Below, piece after piece: positions 18,502 to 27,075 of a stretch of 55,550 bases of DNA. The DNA is from Rivularia sp. MS3 (lineage in GTDB: Bacteria; Cyanobacteriota; Cyanobacteriia; Cyanobacteriales; Nostocaceae): assembly GCA_019192545.1 (NCBI GenBank), contig JAHCMI010000063.1:1-55550 (forward strand), read 5' to 3'. Made by a program: the position numbers and the translations under genes. The notes under the pieces are model-generated. The model was not told the DNA's origin. It did no database searches and was given only the letters and a program-made list of their open reading frames with translations. Position 1 is the first letter of the stretch. Every line of letters begins with the position of its first letter.

Positions 18502-19263
18502 TCACCCCAACCAAATATTATTTACCTGAGTAGTTATAACTTGCTTTTGTACTACTTCTAACTGATACGAACGCCAAAAATGTAATATCTGCTGGCTGAC
18601 GATTTCAGGATAAAAATAGTGGAAAAAATGACCCCCTTGAGGACATTTCCATAAGGTATCTTCCGGTTTGAGGCATTTCTTCCATTCATACAAATCGGGA
18701 TAACCTAAAATCATGTCAATTTGCCCGCCGCACACCATTAAAGGCATTGAAACACCTGAAACAGGTAGTTTTTCTATTTGCAGCAAAGAATGCATCAAGG
18801 GTAGATTGTCCAAATTTCGATAAAATTTATCAATTAAAGTTTGCGGGCAACAGGGGTATTTATCTTTAAATACATTCTCAAGAGTATTAAATAAAGCTTC
18901 TGTTTTACTTAGAGTATATATTTGACGCTGCTGATAATAATTAACATGCCAAGTTTTTGCTGGTTGTGCTGCAACAGAAAGTAAAGTTAAAGACTTAACT
19001 AAATGAGGATATTGACGAGCAAACATTAAGGCAATAGTTCCACCGATTCCATGTCCAATCAAATGAATAGGAACGTCTTTTGTTTTAAGATAATGATGTA
19101 ATAATTCAACTGCTGTATCTATACAAGCTGGCTCATCCAAAGATTGAATATATTCCCATCCTGAAATATTTGTATACTTTATTAGCTTATTTATTAAAGG
19201 TGTACTTAAAAACCTTAAAGAAGGACTAGCGCTTACCCAAACAACATCACCGTATATAGACAT
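18502..19263 (-). CDS. alpha/beta-hydrolase-fold protein lacking the nucleophile serine
   Basis: A 253-residue protein that aligns over its whole length with alpha/beta hydrolases: PIHLIGHGIGGTIALMFARQYP (strand, elbow, helix), then KSLTLLSVAA, the acid-loop region MVCGGQIDMIL, and the late histidine in PQGGHFFHYF. The elbow reads G-H-G-I-G, so the usual serine is Gly72. Either it is catalytically dead with a structural or binding role, or it uses another residue. The N-terminus is short: typical family members have an oxyanion HG motif before the first strand, which is not obvious here. The start is the ATG at 19263. It stands alone on this strand, 450 bp from flavodoxin. Fold confident, activity doubtful. 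Confidence 0.75.
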   Translation of the reverse strand: MSIYGDVVWVSASPSLRFLSTPLINKLIKYTNISGWEYIQSLDEPACIDTAVELLHHYLKTKDVPIHLIGHGIGGTIALMFARQYPHLVKSLTLLSVAAQPAKTWHVNYYQQRQIYTLSKTEALFNTLENVFKDKYPCCPQTLIDKFYRNLDNLPLMHSLLQIEKLPVSGVSMPLMVCGGQIDMILGYPDLYEWKKCLKPEDTLWKCPQGGHFFHYFYPEIVSQQILHFWRSYQLEVVQKQVITTQVNNIWLG

Positions 19264-19653
19264 ACCAACTCCTTCAAAGCAATATTACATCAACAATTAA
19301 GAACTATTATCAATAAACGCATTGCCCCAAAATGCAATTATCTTGATTAAATAAATCAACTATCCTGATATCTTGTAACATTCTCAAGAAGTTTAAAGAA
19401 ACTCGGTTTCTTGTCATGAAAGCACGATTATGTAATTGTGAAATCACAAAGAAACCGGGTTTCTAGCACTGCTACAAGATTTAAATTGAATAATGACTTT
19501 TTAATGAAGATTAATTGCAATAAACATTAATTTAATATTATTAGATACAAAATGAAAAAAAGTTTTGATATTACATTTCATCTGAAGATAATGCATTATT
19601 GATTACTAAATAAGTTTTTATAACCGTTTGTAGAAGGTTTATGATATTAAAAT
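19264..19653. other. intergenic region with an AGAAACC/GGTTTCT palindromic repeat
   Basis: No gene seen. AAGAAACTCGGTTTCTT (about 19396-19412) and AAAGAAACCGGGTTTCT (about 19448-19464) are near-palindromes of the same type placed 52 bp apart. Confidence 0.5.
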
Positions 19654-19798
19654 AGGACTTTCGCAAGCTCTATTTGTCATTGCAAGCGAAACGTAGTGTA
19701 GCGAAGCAATCCCAGCATTTTGGCGATGATCCGCAGCTTCGCTGAATACTTCGCTGTCGCTCGTAATGACGTAATTACGTTACTTGTGCGTAAGTCCT
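19654..19798. mobile_element. 145-bp MITE-like element with AGGACTT termini
   Basis: The ends AGGACTTTCGCAAG (19654) and CTTGTGCGTAAGTCCT (to 19798) are imperfect terminal inverted repeats. The interior carries TGTCATTGCAAGCGAAACG and the complementary CGCTCGTAATGAC near the other end, a widespread cyanobacterial dispersed repeat. It is non-coding and lies 125 bp upstream of the copper ATPase gene. Confidence 0.65.
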
Positions 19799-19923
19799 GT
19801 AAAAATGTAAATAGTGGTATTTAAACTAAACTACTTAATTGTTTTATTTCAAGTTACACAGCAAAATCAACATCAACATAGTATAAAAAGTTAGTTTATT
19901 GTCTTACTAATTAAATATTAATT

Positions 19924-22200
19924 ATGAAAACTTTATCATTGAAATTACGAGGCATGAGTTGTGCTGCTTGTGCTAATAGCATAGAAAAAGTGATTAATTC
20001 GGTTCCCGGTGTTAGGGAATGCAATGTTAATTTTGGTGTTGAAGAAGCTACTGTTAAATATAATCCTCGAAAAACTAATATTCAACAAATTCAAAACGCT
20101 GTTGATGCTGCTGGATACGGTGCAACTCCTTTGCAAGAGCAAGAAATCATGGGGGAAGATGATGCTGATATTGCAGCTAGAAAAGCAGAAACAAACAGTT
20201 TAATTGCTAAGGTAATAGTAGGTGGTGTAATTAGTATCATCTTAATAATCGGCTCTTTACCGATGATGACTGGATTAGAGTTATCTTTCATCCCTGCATG
20301 GTTGCACAATCCTTGGTTGCAGCTAGCAATCACCGCACCGGTACAGTTTTGGTGTGGCTATGGATTTTATACCGGAGCTTGGAAAGCGATTAAACGCCGC
20401 ACTGCCACAATGGATACTCTGATTGCTTTGGGTACTTCGGCGGCATTTTTCTATTCTGTGTTTGCAACTGTATTTCCCGATGATTTTATTAATCAAGGTT
20501 TGAGGGTGGAGGTGTATTACGAAACTGCTGCGGTGGTGATTACTTTAATTCTGTTAGGAAAATTGTTTGAAAGTCGGGCTAGGGCAAAAACCAGCGAAGC
20601 AATTCGTCAGTTAATCGGTTTGCAGGCTAAGGATGCGCGGGTGATTCGTGATGGTAAGGAAATAGATGTTCCCATTCAAGAAGTTGGGGTTGATGAAATT
20701 ATTTTAGTGCGTCCCGGTGAAAAAATACCCGTTGATGGAGAAGTGATTCAAGGTAACTCTACGATTGATGAAGCTATGGTGACGGGGGAAAGTTTACCTG
20801 TCAAAAAACAGCTTGGTGATGAGGTTATCGGCGCAACGATAAATAAAACCGGTAGCTTTAAGTTTCGAGTTTCTAGGGTAGGGAAAGATACCGTACTATG
20901 GCAAATCGTGCAGTTGGTTAGACAAGCCCAAGCAAGTAAAGCCCCTATTCAAAAGTTAGCAGACAAAGTAACCGGGTGGTTTGTGCCGGTGGTGATAATA
21001 ATTGCAATGTTTACTTTTGCGATTTGGTTTAATGCCACGAGCAATATTAGTCTGGCTTTAATTACCACCGTGGGAGTTTTGATTATTGCTTGCCCTTGTG
21101 CTTTGGGTTTAGCAACTCCTACCTCGATTATGGTGGGTACTGGTAAAGGTGCCGAACATGGTATTTTGATTAGAGGTGCCCAAAGTTTGGAACTCACTCA
21201 TAAAATCCAGACTATTGTTTTAGATAAAACTGGCACTTTGACTGAAGGCAAGCCTACGGTGACTAATTTTGTTACGGTGCGCGGTACTGCTAATAATAAT
21301 GAATTTGAAATAATTAAATTAGCTGCTGCATTAGAGCGTAATTCAGAACATCCATTAGCCGAGGCTGTAGTTAGATATGCCCAAAATCAGAGCGTCGGGT
21401 TAATAGACAGTCGTGATTTTGAGGCTGTTGCTGGCAGCGGCATTCAAGGATATGTTTTAGATAAATGGGTGCAAACTGGTACTAAGCGCTGGCTGGAAGA
21501 AGTTGGTATTAATACTAATTTATTTTACGAGCAAGAACAAACTTGGGAAGCCGAAGGTAAAACTGTAATTTGGATTGCTGTAGATGGTAAAGTTGAAGGC
21601 TTAATGGGAATTGCCGATACTTTGAAACCTACATCTATGCAGGCAGTACAAATGCTGCGAAAAATGGGTTTAGAAGTAGTAATGTTAACGGGAGACAATC
21701 TTGCTACGGCAGAAGCAATTGCTGCTGAAGTTGGTATTGATAGAGTATTTGCCGAAGTTAGACCGCAACAGAAAGCAGCTATTGTAAAATCTTTACAGGC
21801 AGAGAAGAAAAAATCTCGATATAAAACAGTGGCAATGGTAGGAGATGGGATAAACGATGCTCCAGCCTTAGCTCAAGCCGATGTAGGCATAGCAATTGGT
21901 AGCGGTACTGATGTGGCGATCGCTGCTTCTGATATTACTTTAATTTCGGGGGATTTGCGTTTAATTGTCACGGCTATCAAGCTATCTCGGGCTACTATCA
22001 ATAATATTCGTCAGAATTTGTTTTTTGCTTTTTTCTACAATATTTTAGGTATTCCCATCGCAGCCGGAATTTTGTTTCCGATATTTGGCTGGTTGCTTAA
22101 TCCAATTATTGCCGGTGCTGCAATGGCTTGTAGTTCGGTTTCGGTTGTAAGTAATGCTTTAAGATTGCGTAATTTTAAGGTGGGAATTGGTAATTGGTAA
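19924..22200 (+). CDS. copA: Cu(+)-exporting type P1B-1 ATPase
   Basis: A 758-residue inner- or thylakoid-membrane pump that moves monovalent copper using ATP. One N-terminal heavy-metal-binding domain has GMSCAAC (Cys13, Cys16). Eight membrane helices are expected. The ion-site motif is CPC (Cys390, Cys392) in [11 protein letters not shown]. The phosphorylated aspartate is Asp434 in DKTGTLT. TGES, the SEHPLA histidine, TGDN and [10 protein letters not shown] are all intact. The last helix has M-x-x-S-S ([12 protein letters not shown]). These are Cu(I) determinants, so Zn or Cd specificity is unlikely. Cyanobacteria usually carry two such pumps, CtaA for import to the cytosol and PacS/CopA for thylakoid delivery; which one this is cannot be told from sequence alone. 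No linked chaperone or regulator is seen. Confidence 0.92.
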   Translation: MKTLSLKLRGMSCAACANSIEKVINSVPGVRECNVNFGVEEATVKYNPRKTNIQQIQNAVDAAGYGATPLQEQEIMGEDDADIAARKAETNSLIAKVIVGGVISIILIIGSLPMMTGLELSFIPAWLHNPWLQLAITAPVQFWCGYGFYTGAWKAIKRRTATMDTLIALGTSAAFFYSVFATVFPDDFINQGLRVEVYYETAAVVITLILLGKLFESRARAKTSEAIRQLIGLQAKDARVIRDGKEIDVPIQEVGVDEIILVRPGEKIPVDGEVIQGNSTIDEAMVTGESLPVKKQLGDEVIGATINKTGSFKFRVSRVGKDTVLWQIVQLVRQAQASKAPIQKLADKVTGWFVPVVIIIAMFTFAIWFNATSNISLALITTVGVLIIACPCALGLATPTSIMVGTGKGAEHGILIRGAQSLELTHKIQTIVLDKTGTLTEGKPTVTNFVTVRGTANNNEFEIIKLAAALERNSEHPLAEAVVRYAQNQSVGLIDSRDFEAVAGSGIQGYVLDKWVQTGTKRWLEEVGINTNLFYEQEQTWEAEGKTVIWIAVDGKVEGLMGIADTLKPTSMQAVQMLRKMGLEVVMLTGDNLATAEAIAAEVGIDRVFAEVRPQQKAAIVKSLQAEKKKSRYKTVAMVGDGINDAPALAQADVGIAIGSGTDVAIAASDITLISGDLRLIVTAIKLSRATINNIRQNLFFAFFYNILGIPIAAGILFPIFGWLLNPIIAGAAMACSSVSVVSNALRLRNFKVGIGNW

Positions 22201-22275
22201 TTCGTAATTAGGCATGGGGGATTGGGGATTGGTAGTTGGTAATTGATAATTGGTAATTGGTAATTATTAACTGCT
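22188..22275. repeat. heptamer-type tandem repeat (GGTAATT) between convergent genes
   Basis: Repeated GGTAATT and GGGGATT units run from the last codons of copA (which encode VGIGNW) to just before the stop of the minus-strand FGE gene. The copA C-terminus is therefore partly written by this repeat. Confidence 0.6.
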
Positions 22276-22280
22276 CACTG

Positions 22281-23135
22281 TTAACTGCTCACTACTCCCT
22301 CGCTGTTTTTCGGTACTATCCCGCAGACTACTCGCAGCCCAATATTAGTGTTATTGTAGCCGGGAATGTTATAGAGGCGATTGGCAGAGCGGCAGCTTTG
22401 GGCACTGTAGCCCCAGGAGCCACCACGCAATATGCGCCGGAAGCGATAATCGTTTTTGTTTTGATGGCTTTTTTCTATCCATGCTTTACCATCTGCGTTT
22501 ATCTGTTGATAATTACTGTGCCAATCGTCAAAACACCATTCCCAAACGTTGCCATGCATATCTGATAAACCAAAGTTATTAGCAACGTTGAAACTACCTA
22601 CGGGAGTTGTTTGCTGACGGTAAATTCCTTTGGTACCGTCACCATAGGAACTATCCATACCTCGATAATTGGCTAAGTCGGTAGTGATGGTTTCGCCGAA
22701 GTGGAATGGTGTATTTGTACCGGCACGACAAGCGTATTCCCATTGTGCTTCGCTGGGTAAACGGTATTCTCGTTCGGTATGATTTGATAGTCTAGCGCAA
22801 AATTCAACGGCATCATACCAAGAGATTTGCTCTACCGGTAAGTTATCTCCTTTAAAGAAAGATGGTGCTAATTTTAATTCTCTTTGTATTTGAGGTAAAT
22901 TAGCAACTGCTCGCCATTGTGCTTGGGTGATTTGATATCTGCCCATAAAGAAAAATGGAATTGTGACTTGATGCTGGGGGCGCTCTCTATCAGAGCTACC
23001 TATTTCGGTTTCCGGCGCGCCCATTTTAAAATCACCGCTAGGAATTAAAACCATTTCTAAGTTGATTCCATTCCCTAATTCTTCTATATAATATTTTGCT
23101 TGTTTTCGCTGACGATTAATTACTATTTTTCCCAT
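22281..23135 (-). CDS. FGE-sulfatase (SUMF1/C-type-lectin-fold) domain protein
   Basis: A 284-residue, almost single-domain formylglycine-generating-enzyme-like protein. A short lead GKIVINRQRKQAKYY precedes the domain, which shows MVLIPSGDFKMGA, QHQVTIPFFF, YRLPSEAQWEYACRAGT, DMHGNVWEWCFDDW, LRGGSWGYSAQSCRSANR and IGLRVVCG. Only one of the two copper-binding cysteines of true FGEs is kept (the other position is Tyr in GGSWGY), so formylglycine formation is doubtful; a ligand-binding role is more likely. It is closely similar to the C-terminal domain of the next gene upstream (23413-26076) and separated from it by a MITE. It is probably a duplicated module of the same system. The start is an ATG at 23135 with a weak AAGG upstream. 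Confidence 0.82.
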   Translation of the reverse strand: MGKIVINRQRKQAKYYIEELGNGINLEMVLIPSGDFKMGAPETEIGSSDRERPQHQVTIPFFFMGRYQITQAQWRAVANLPQIQRELKLAPSFFKGDNLPVEQISWYDAVEFCARLSNHTEREYRLPSEAQWEYACRAGTNTPFHFGETITTDLANYRGMDSSYGDGTKGIYRQQTTPVGSFNVANNFGLSDMHGNVWEWCFDDWHSNYQQINADGKAWIEKSHQNKNDYRFRRILRGGSWGYSAQSCRSANRLYNIPGYNNTNIGLRVVCGIVPKNSEGVVSS

Positions 23136-23179
23136 TTTTTAATACCTTGAGCAAAGAATTTAGAGCCTTATACCCCTCT

Positions 23180-23345
23180 CCTTAATAAGGATACTGCTGG
23201 TTATTCAGGGGTGACACCCCTGAATAACCAAAAAAATGAGGGTTTGAGGAGTGCGATCGCACTCCTGCTGATAACTTAAAATCCCTATTAATTCGTTGGG
23301 ATGAGGGGTCTGACCTACTATTCGCCAACAGTATCCTTAATAAGG
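23180..23345. mobile_element. 144-bp MITE-like element, copy 2
   Basis: The element is 23191-23334, with direct flanks CCTTAATAAGG at 23180-23190 and 23335-23345. By eye it is identical in length and sequence to 10549-10692, and again sits in the loop of a CCCTCTCCTTAATAAGGAGAGGGG palindrome. It lies in the 277-bp gap between the two FGE genes. The remainder of the gap (23346-23412) is the common GGGGTGAGGT repeat. Confidence 0.85.
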
Positions 23346-23412
23346 AGAGGGGTGCCCGTAGGGCGGGGTGAGGTAATTTATACATCCCATAATTTCACTT
23401 TTTTATTAAAAA

Positions 23413-26076
23413 TCAAAAAACATTGCATACAACCCTAAAACCAAAAAAGTAATATTCATAACCGGCAAAGTAAGTGCTGCGGCAAGCACTACGGCATTCT
23501 TCTGGTACATCAAACCAAGAGCCACCACGCAATACTTTTCCAGAATATTTGTCATTATTTTCAAATCGACGCAACCATGCAGTACCATCTATAGGTGCAT
23601 CATCATAACCATTGTGCCAATCATCAATACACCATTCCCATACGTTGCCATGCATGTCGTACAAACCAAAGGCATTAGCTACAGCAAAATGACCTACATC
23701 TGTTGTATGCCTGCGGTTTTGCCCTTGTCTTCCGGTGGCGTATATTTCCAGAGCGTTGTAGTTAGCTAATTCGGATGTAATTGTTTCGCCGAAGTGGAAT
23801 GGTGTGGTAGTACCGGCACGACAAGCGTATTCCCATTCAGCTTCGGTTGGTAAACGATATTCTTTTTGAGTATGATTTGATAATCTAGCGCAAAATTCAA
23901 CTGCATCGTACCAAGAAATTTGCTCTACGGGTAAATTATCTCCTTTAAAGTAAGATGGTTCGAGTTCTAATTTTTTGCTGACTTGGGGTAAATTTGCTAC
24001 GGCTTTCCATTGAGCTTGAGTAATTGGATATTTACTCATAAAAAAGGTGGGTACTGTTACTTCATGTTGAGGGAATTCATTATGCATGGTGTAATCTTCT
24101 CCTCGTGGAGCGCCCATTAAAAAAGTTCCATGAGGAATTTGTACCATTTCCAATTGAATTTTATTTTCTAAATTATCCAAGTTTTCAGCAAAATACTGGT
24201 TTTGTTGTTGCTGGCGATTAATAGTTACTTCTGTGGTGTATTTGGATTTGTTCAGTTCGATGGTAGCAACTTCAAATATAAATTCTTTTAAGTTTATAGT
24301 ATGCTTATGGTCGTGTTTGATAGATATGGTTGCGACTTCATACTCCAAGGTTTGTAAGGGGGGAAAGTCTTGCAATGCTTGTAAAGAATTATTTTCTAAA
24401 TCTTCAGCAATATGAGCGTATATTCCTCCCAAACGGCGAAAAACTTCGGCTTTAATTTTGGCAAAGGGGCGAATTTTAATTGCTAAATTATCCTGTTCGT
24501 AGGTAGGTAAAAGTAATCTGGCTTCAAATTGCTGTACCGATAAACCAAGTTTTTTAGCAATATATTCCGATACTGCATCAATAACGGAAATAGCTTTGCT
24601 TTTTGGTACTGAATCTACAAGTAATTTTCTGACACCGGGAAGAAATTCGTATTCTATATAATCAACTTGATTGTCTTTGATTGTTGTTGATTTGAGCAAT
24701 CCGCTCATGAAGACTTCTGCTATATGAATTTGCCTGGAATCTGGCAATAAAGTTTTTTGAATTAATTGTACTACCGGTAAGCTAACCGGTGCGGCTGCCA
24801 TTAATCCAGCTAAACGACGGGCTGTAGGGGAAGCTGTAGCGCGGAATCTACTGACGATTGTATTGGCACTTAGTTGAGATGGTTTTGGGTTTATTTTAGT
24901 TTGCGGCAATTCTGGAAGAGAAAATTTAAATCCTGCTGTGGTGATATTTCCAAATCCGGCGATTACCTGCGACCATGTAAATAAAGGCTGGGGTTCTAAG
25001 GTAACAATGGGAATGGAAATTGATTCTGTTGAATTATCATTTTCAATTTCATCTTCCTCCCAAATTGTAGTTAGTAATTGCGAATTTGGTACTCCTGGTT
25101 TAAGCGAGCTTAAATGTACGGGAGTTGCTGCGGATAAAGCTGTACGCTCCCATAATTCTTCTGGAAGCAGTTGCATAATAGTTAATAATCCTTTGTTTCC
25201 CCAAAGTTTTAATGTCGGATGAATAAATTTGTTTCTCCAAGCATGGGAAATACAGTCAGTTACTAGTAAAATTAAACGTCGTTCTTTAGGATCTATTAAT
25301 ATATCGGGCGTGTAAGCAGTTGAATTTATTTGGTGATGAAAATTTTGTTTTAAACTACCTTGAGAAGATAACTTCAAGGGAAATAATTCGGAAGCTGTGG
25401 GTGTAACTTTTAATTCCCAAGTTCTCACATCTCGGAATGCACCGTGGTGTTTTAAAAGCTTTTGTAATTCTCTGATAGTTGGTTCCCAAATTGCGGTGGA
25501 GTTGCTTTTTTCTACTACCAAAGCTAATTCTAACCACCTTTGAGGCTTTGGTGCAAAAACGGGAACCCAAATATCTTGCTCGGCAATTTGTTTGACGGTT
25601 GCTTCTTCGTCTAATATTTTGTCTGTGGGGGATGGTACTTTCCGCATTAATGGACGCAGTGCCCGCCCTAATTCTAAAGTATTTCTTAAGGCTGGTGCTG
25701 CCGGTACCTTGAAAGAAACGCTTTTTCTAACTGGAATATTTAAATTTGGCTCGGCTTCGGAAAAAAGTTTCTGTACTGATGGAAGGGTAACCGGAAGAGT
25801 TTTAGGTGGATTTTGGATTGCCGGTTGCGGCTTGTGGATTAACTTTTGTTTATCGGATTTATTAACTTGCTGATGCTGTGGATGAGTATCTGGCTGCTTT
25901 TCTCGATGATGTTTTTCCCGATGAGAATCTGGTAATTTTAGTTGCTGATGCTGTTGAGGGGGAGCAGAAGGTTTTTCTTCATCTAAATGAATCGCCAGCC
26001 AAAAAATATCTACTAGCTCGCGAGCAGTAAAGTTAAATCCAGCATTTTCTAAAAGCTCTAAAACTTTTTCAATCAT
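23413..26076 (-). CDS. SAV_2336/vWA-like protein fused to a C-terminal FGE domain
   Basis: An 887-residue multidomain protein. Residues 1-32 are a short helical start (LLENAGFNFTARELVDIFWLA). Residues 38-75 are a Gln/His-rich linker. Residues about 175-345 are a vWA-like domain (LALVVEKSNSTAIW, AFRDVRTWELKV, LILLVTDCISHAWRN, LPEELWERT) in which the metal-site pattern DxSxS is ExSxS (Glu189). Residues about 400-600 match the SAV_2336-type helical region (TARRLAGLMAAAPVSLPVV). Residues about 650-885 are an FGE/C-type-lectin domain ending GFRVVCNVF. The gene begins 6 nt after the MoxR stop codon, so it is the third gene of a tight operon. In family terms it supplies the vWA partner of a vWA-MoxR-VMAP system. 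The FGE end may bind ligands rather than modify sulfatases. Confidence 0.85.
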   Translation of the reverse strand: MIEKVLELLENAGFNFTARELVDIFWLAIHLDEEKPSAPPQQHQQLKLPDSHREKHHREKQPDTHPQHQQVNKSDKQKLIHKPQPAIQNPPKTLPVTLPSVQKLFSEAEPNLNIPVRKSVSFKVPAAPALRNTLELGRALRPLMRKVPSPTDKILDEEATVKQIAEQDIWVPVFAPKPQRWLELALVVEKSNSTAIWEPTIRELQKLLKHHGAFRDVRTWELKVTPTASELFPLKLSSQGSLKQNFHHQINSTAYTPDILIDPKERRLILLVTDCISHAWRNKFIHPTLKLWGNKGLLTIMQLLPEELWERTALSAATPVHLSSLKPGVPNSQLLTTIWEEDEIENDNSTESISIPIVTLEPQPLFTWSQVIAGFGNITTAGFKFSLPELPQTKINPKPSQLSANTIVSRFRATASPTARRLAGLMAAAPVSLPVVQLIQKTLLPDSRQIHIAEVFMSGLLKSTTIKDNQVDYIEYEFLPGVRKLLVDSVPKSKAISVIDAVSEYIAKKLGLSVQQFEARLLLPTYEQDNLAIKIRPFAKIKAEVFRRLGGIYAHIAEDLENNSLQALQDFPPLQTLEYEVATISIKHDHKHTINLKEFIFEVATIELNKSKYTTEVTINRQQQQNQYFAENLDNLENKIQLEMVQIPHGTFLMGAPRGEDYTMHNEFPQHEVTVPTFFMSKYPITQAQWKAVANLPQVSKKLELEPSYFKGDNLPVEQISWYDAVEFCARLSNHTQKEYRLPTEAEWEYACRAGTTTPFHFGETITSELANYNALEIYATGRQGQNRRHTTDVGHFAVANAFGLYDMHGNVWEWCIDDWHNGYDDAPIDGTAWLRRFENNDKYSGKVLRGGSWFDVPEECRSACRSTYFAGYEYYFFGFRVVCNVF

Positions 26077-26082
26077 ACCTCA

Positions 26083-27075
26083 TCAATTTCCCTCCATACT
26101 GTTGAGGTGTTGCAGCAATCTTTCAACTAACTGCTGTTTTTGTAGCTCTCTTTTCTTGCCATCAACCTGTTGCCTTGTGGCTTCAACTATAGGAGAATCA
26201 AAAGTATTAGCAGTATGACACAACATATATATTGCATTCAATAATTGGTCAGTTGCTAAATCTCCTTTACTGCGCTTATCTAAAAACTTTTTAATAATTG
26301 GTTGTGCTTGTTCAATAATACTATCTCCTAAATGCACTTTGACAATAGTTTCCAATTCTTGAGGATTTGGTTCCCTTAAATCTAGTCTTAAACAACGTCG
26401 TAAAAAAGCGGGTGGAAATTCCCTTTCACCATTACTAGTCAGCAGCACAAAAGGAAAAGCCTGACATTGCACTCTTCCCCTAACAATTGTCGCAATTTGG
26501 TTATCGTTGGTTTGAACGTTGATTTCAGAAAATTTATCGGCGATTCGAGTTAATTCGGGAATTTCAAATTTACCTTCTTCAAAAATGTTGAGTAAATCAT
26601 TGGGTAAATCAATATCACTTTTATCCATTTCATCAATTAACAACACCTTGGGTTTATCGGAAGCGAGTAAAGCAGTTCCCAAAGCACCTAATTTAATATA
26701 GTCACCAATTTTCTCTAAATTATCTTGGTTGCTCGATTTAGAATCTTGCAGTCTACCAATAGCATCATAACTATACAAACCTTGCTGTAAATTAGAGCGA
26801 GTAGTAATATTCCATCGCAGCACTTCACCTAAATTTAATTCCTTTGCCACGGCATAAGCCAAAGAAGTTTTTCCGCTTCCCGGTTTACCAGTTACCAATA
26901 AAGGGCGACGTAAATATAAGGCAGCATTAACTAACTCTATTTCTTCCCCCTTAGCTTGATAGGTAGCTCCCCGCGTTTCCTCGTCAAACTTACGCCAGCT
27001 AGGAGGCGGCGGCAGTTTATCTATACCGTCATGGGGGTTATCGGGAGTGCCTTGAAAGATTTTCCAAGATGTCAT
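26083..27075 (-). CDS. MoxR-type AAA+ ATPase
   Basis: A 330-residue single-domain AAA+ ATPase. Walker A is GKPGSGKT (63-70), Walker B is VLLIDEMDK (about 144-152), a sensor-like LLTSNGER follows, and the arginine finger region is PPAFLRRCLRLDL. MoxR proteins remodel partners carrying vWA domains. Its start codon overlaps the stop of the upstream VMAP gene (ATGA at 27072-27075), and the vWA-like gene follows after 6 nt, so all three should be translated together. An N-terminal stretch KLPPPPSWRKFDEE before the ATPase is typical for MoxRs of these operons. The role in gating an effector is inferred from context. Confidence 0.9.
   Translation of the reverse strand: MTSWKIFQGTPDNPHDGIDKLPPPPSWRKFDEETRGATYQAKGEEIELVNAALYLRRPLLVTGKPGSGKTSLAYAVAKELNLGEVLRWNITTRSNLQQGLYSYDAIGRLQDSKSSNQDNLEKIGDYIKLGALGTALLASDKPKVLLIDEMDKSDIDLPNDLLNIFEEGKFEIPELTRIADKFSEINVQTNDNQIATIVRGRVQCQAFPFVLLTSNGEREFPPAFLRRCLRLDLREPNPQELETIVKVHLGDSIIEQAQPIIKKFLDKRSKGDLATDQLLNAIYMLCHTANTFDSPIVEATRQQVDGKKRELQKQQLVERLLQHLNSMEGN

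Noticed and set aside
22281-23530. Calling a diversity-generating retroelement here
   Set aside because: No reverse transcriptase or template repeat is visible in the window; the idea is kept only as a finding to test.
22281-26076. Active formylglycine-generating enzymes for sulfatases
   Set aside because: One of the two copper-binding cysteines is missing in both domains and no sulfatase gene is nearby.
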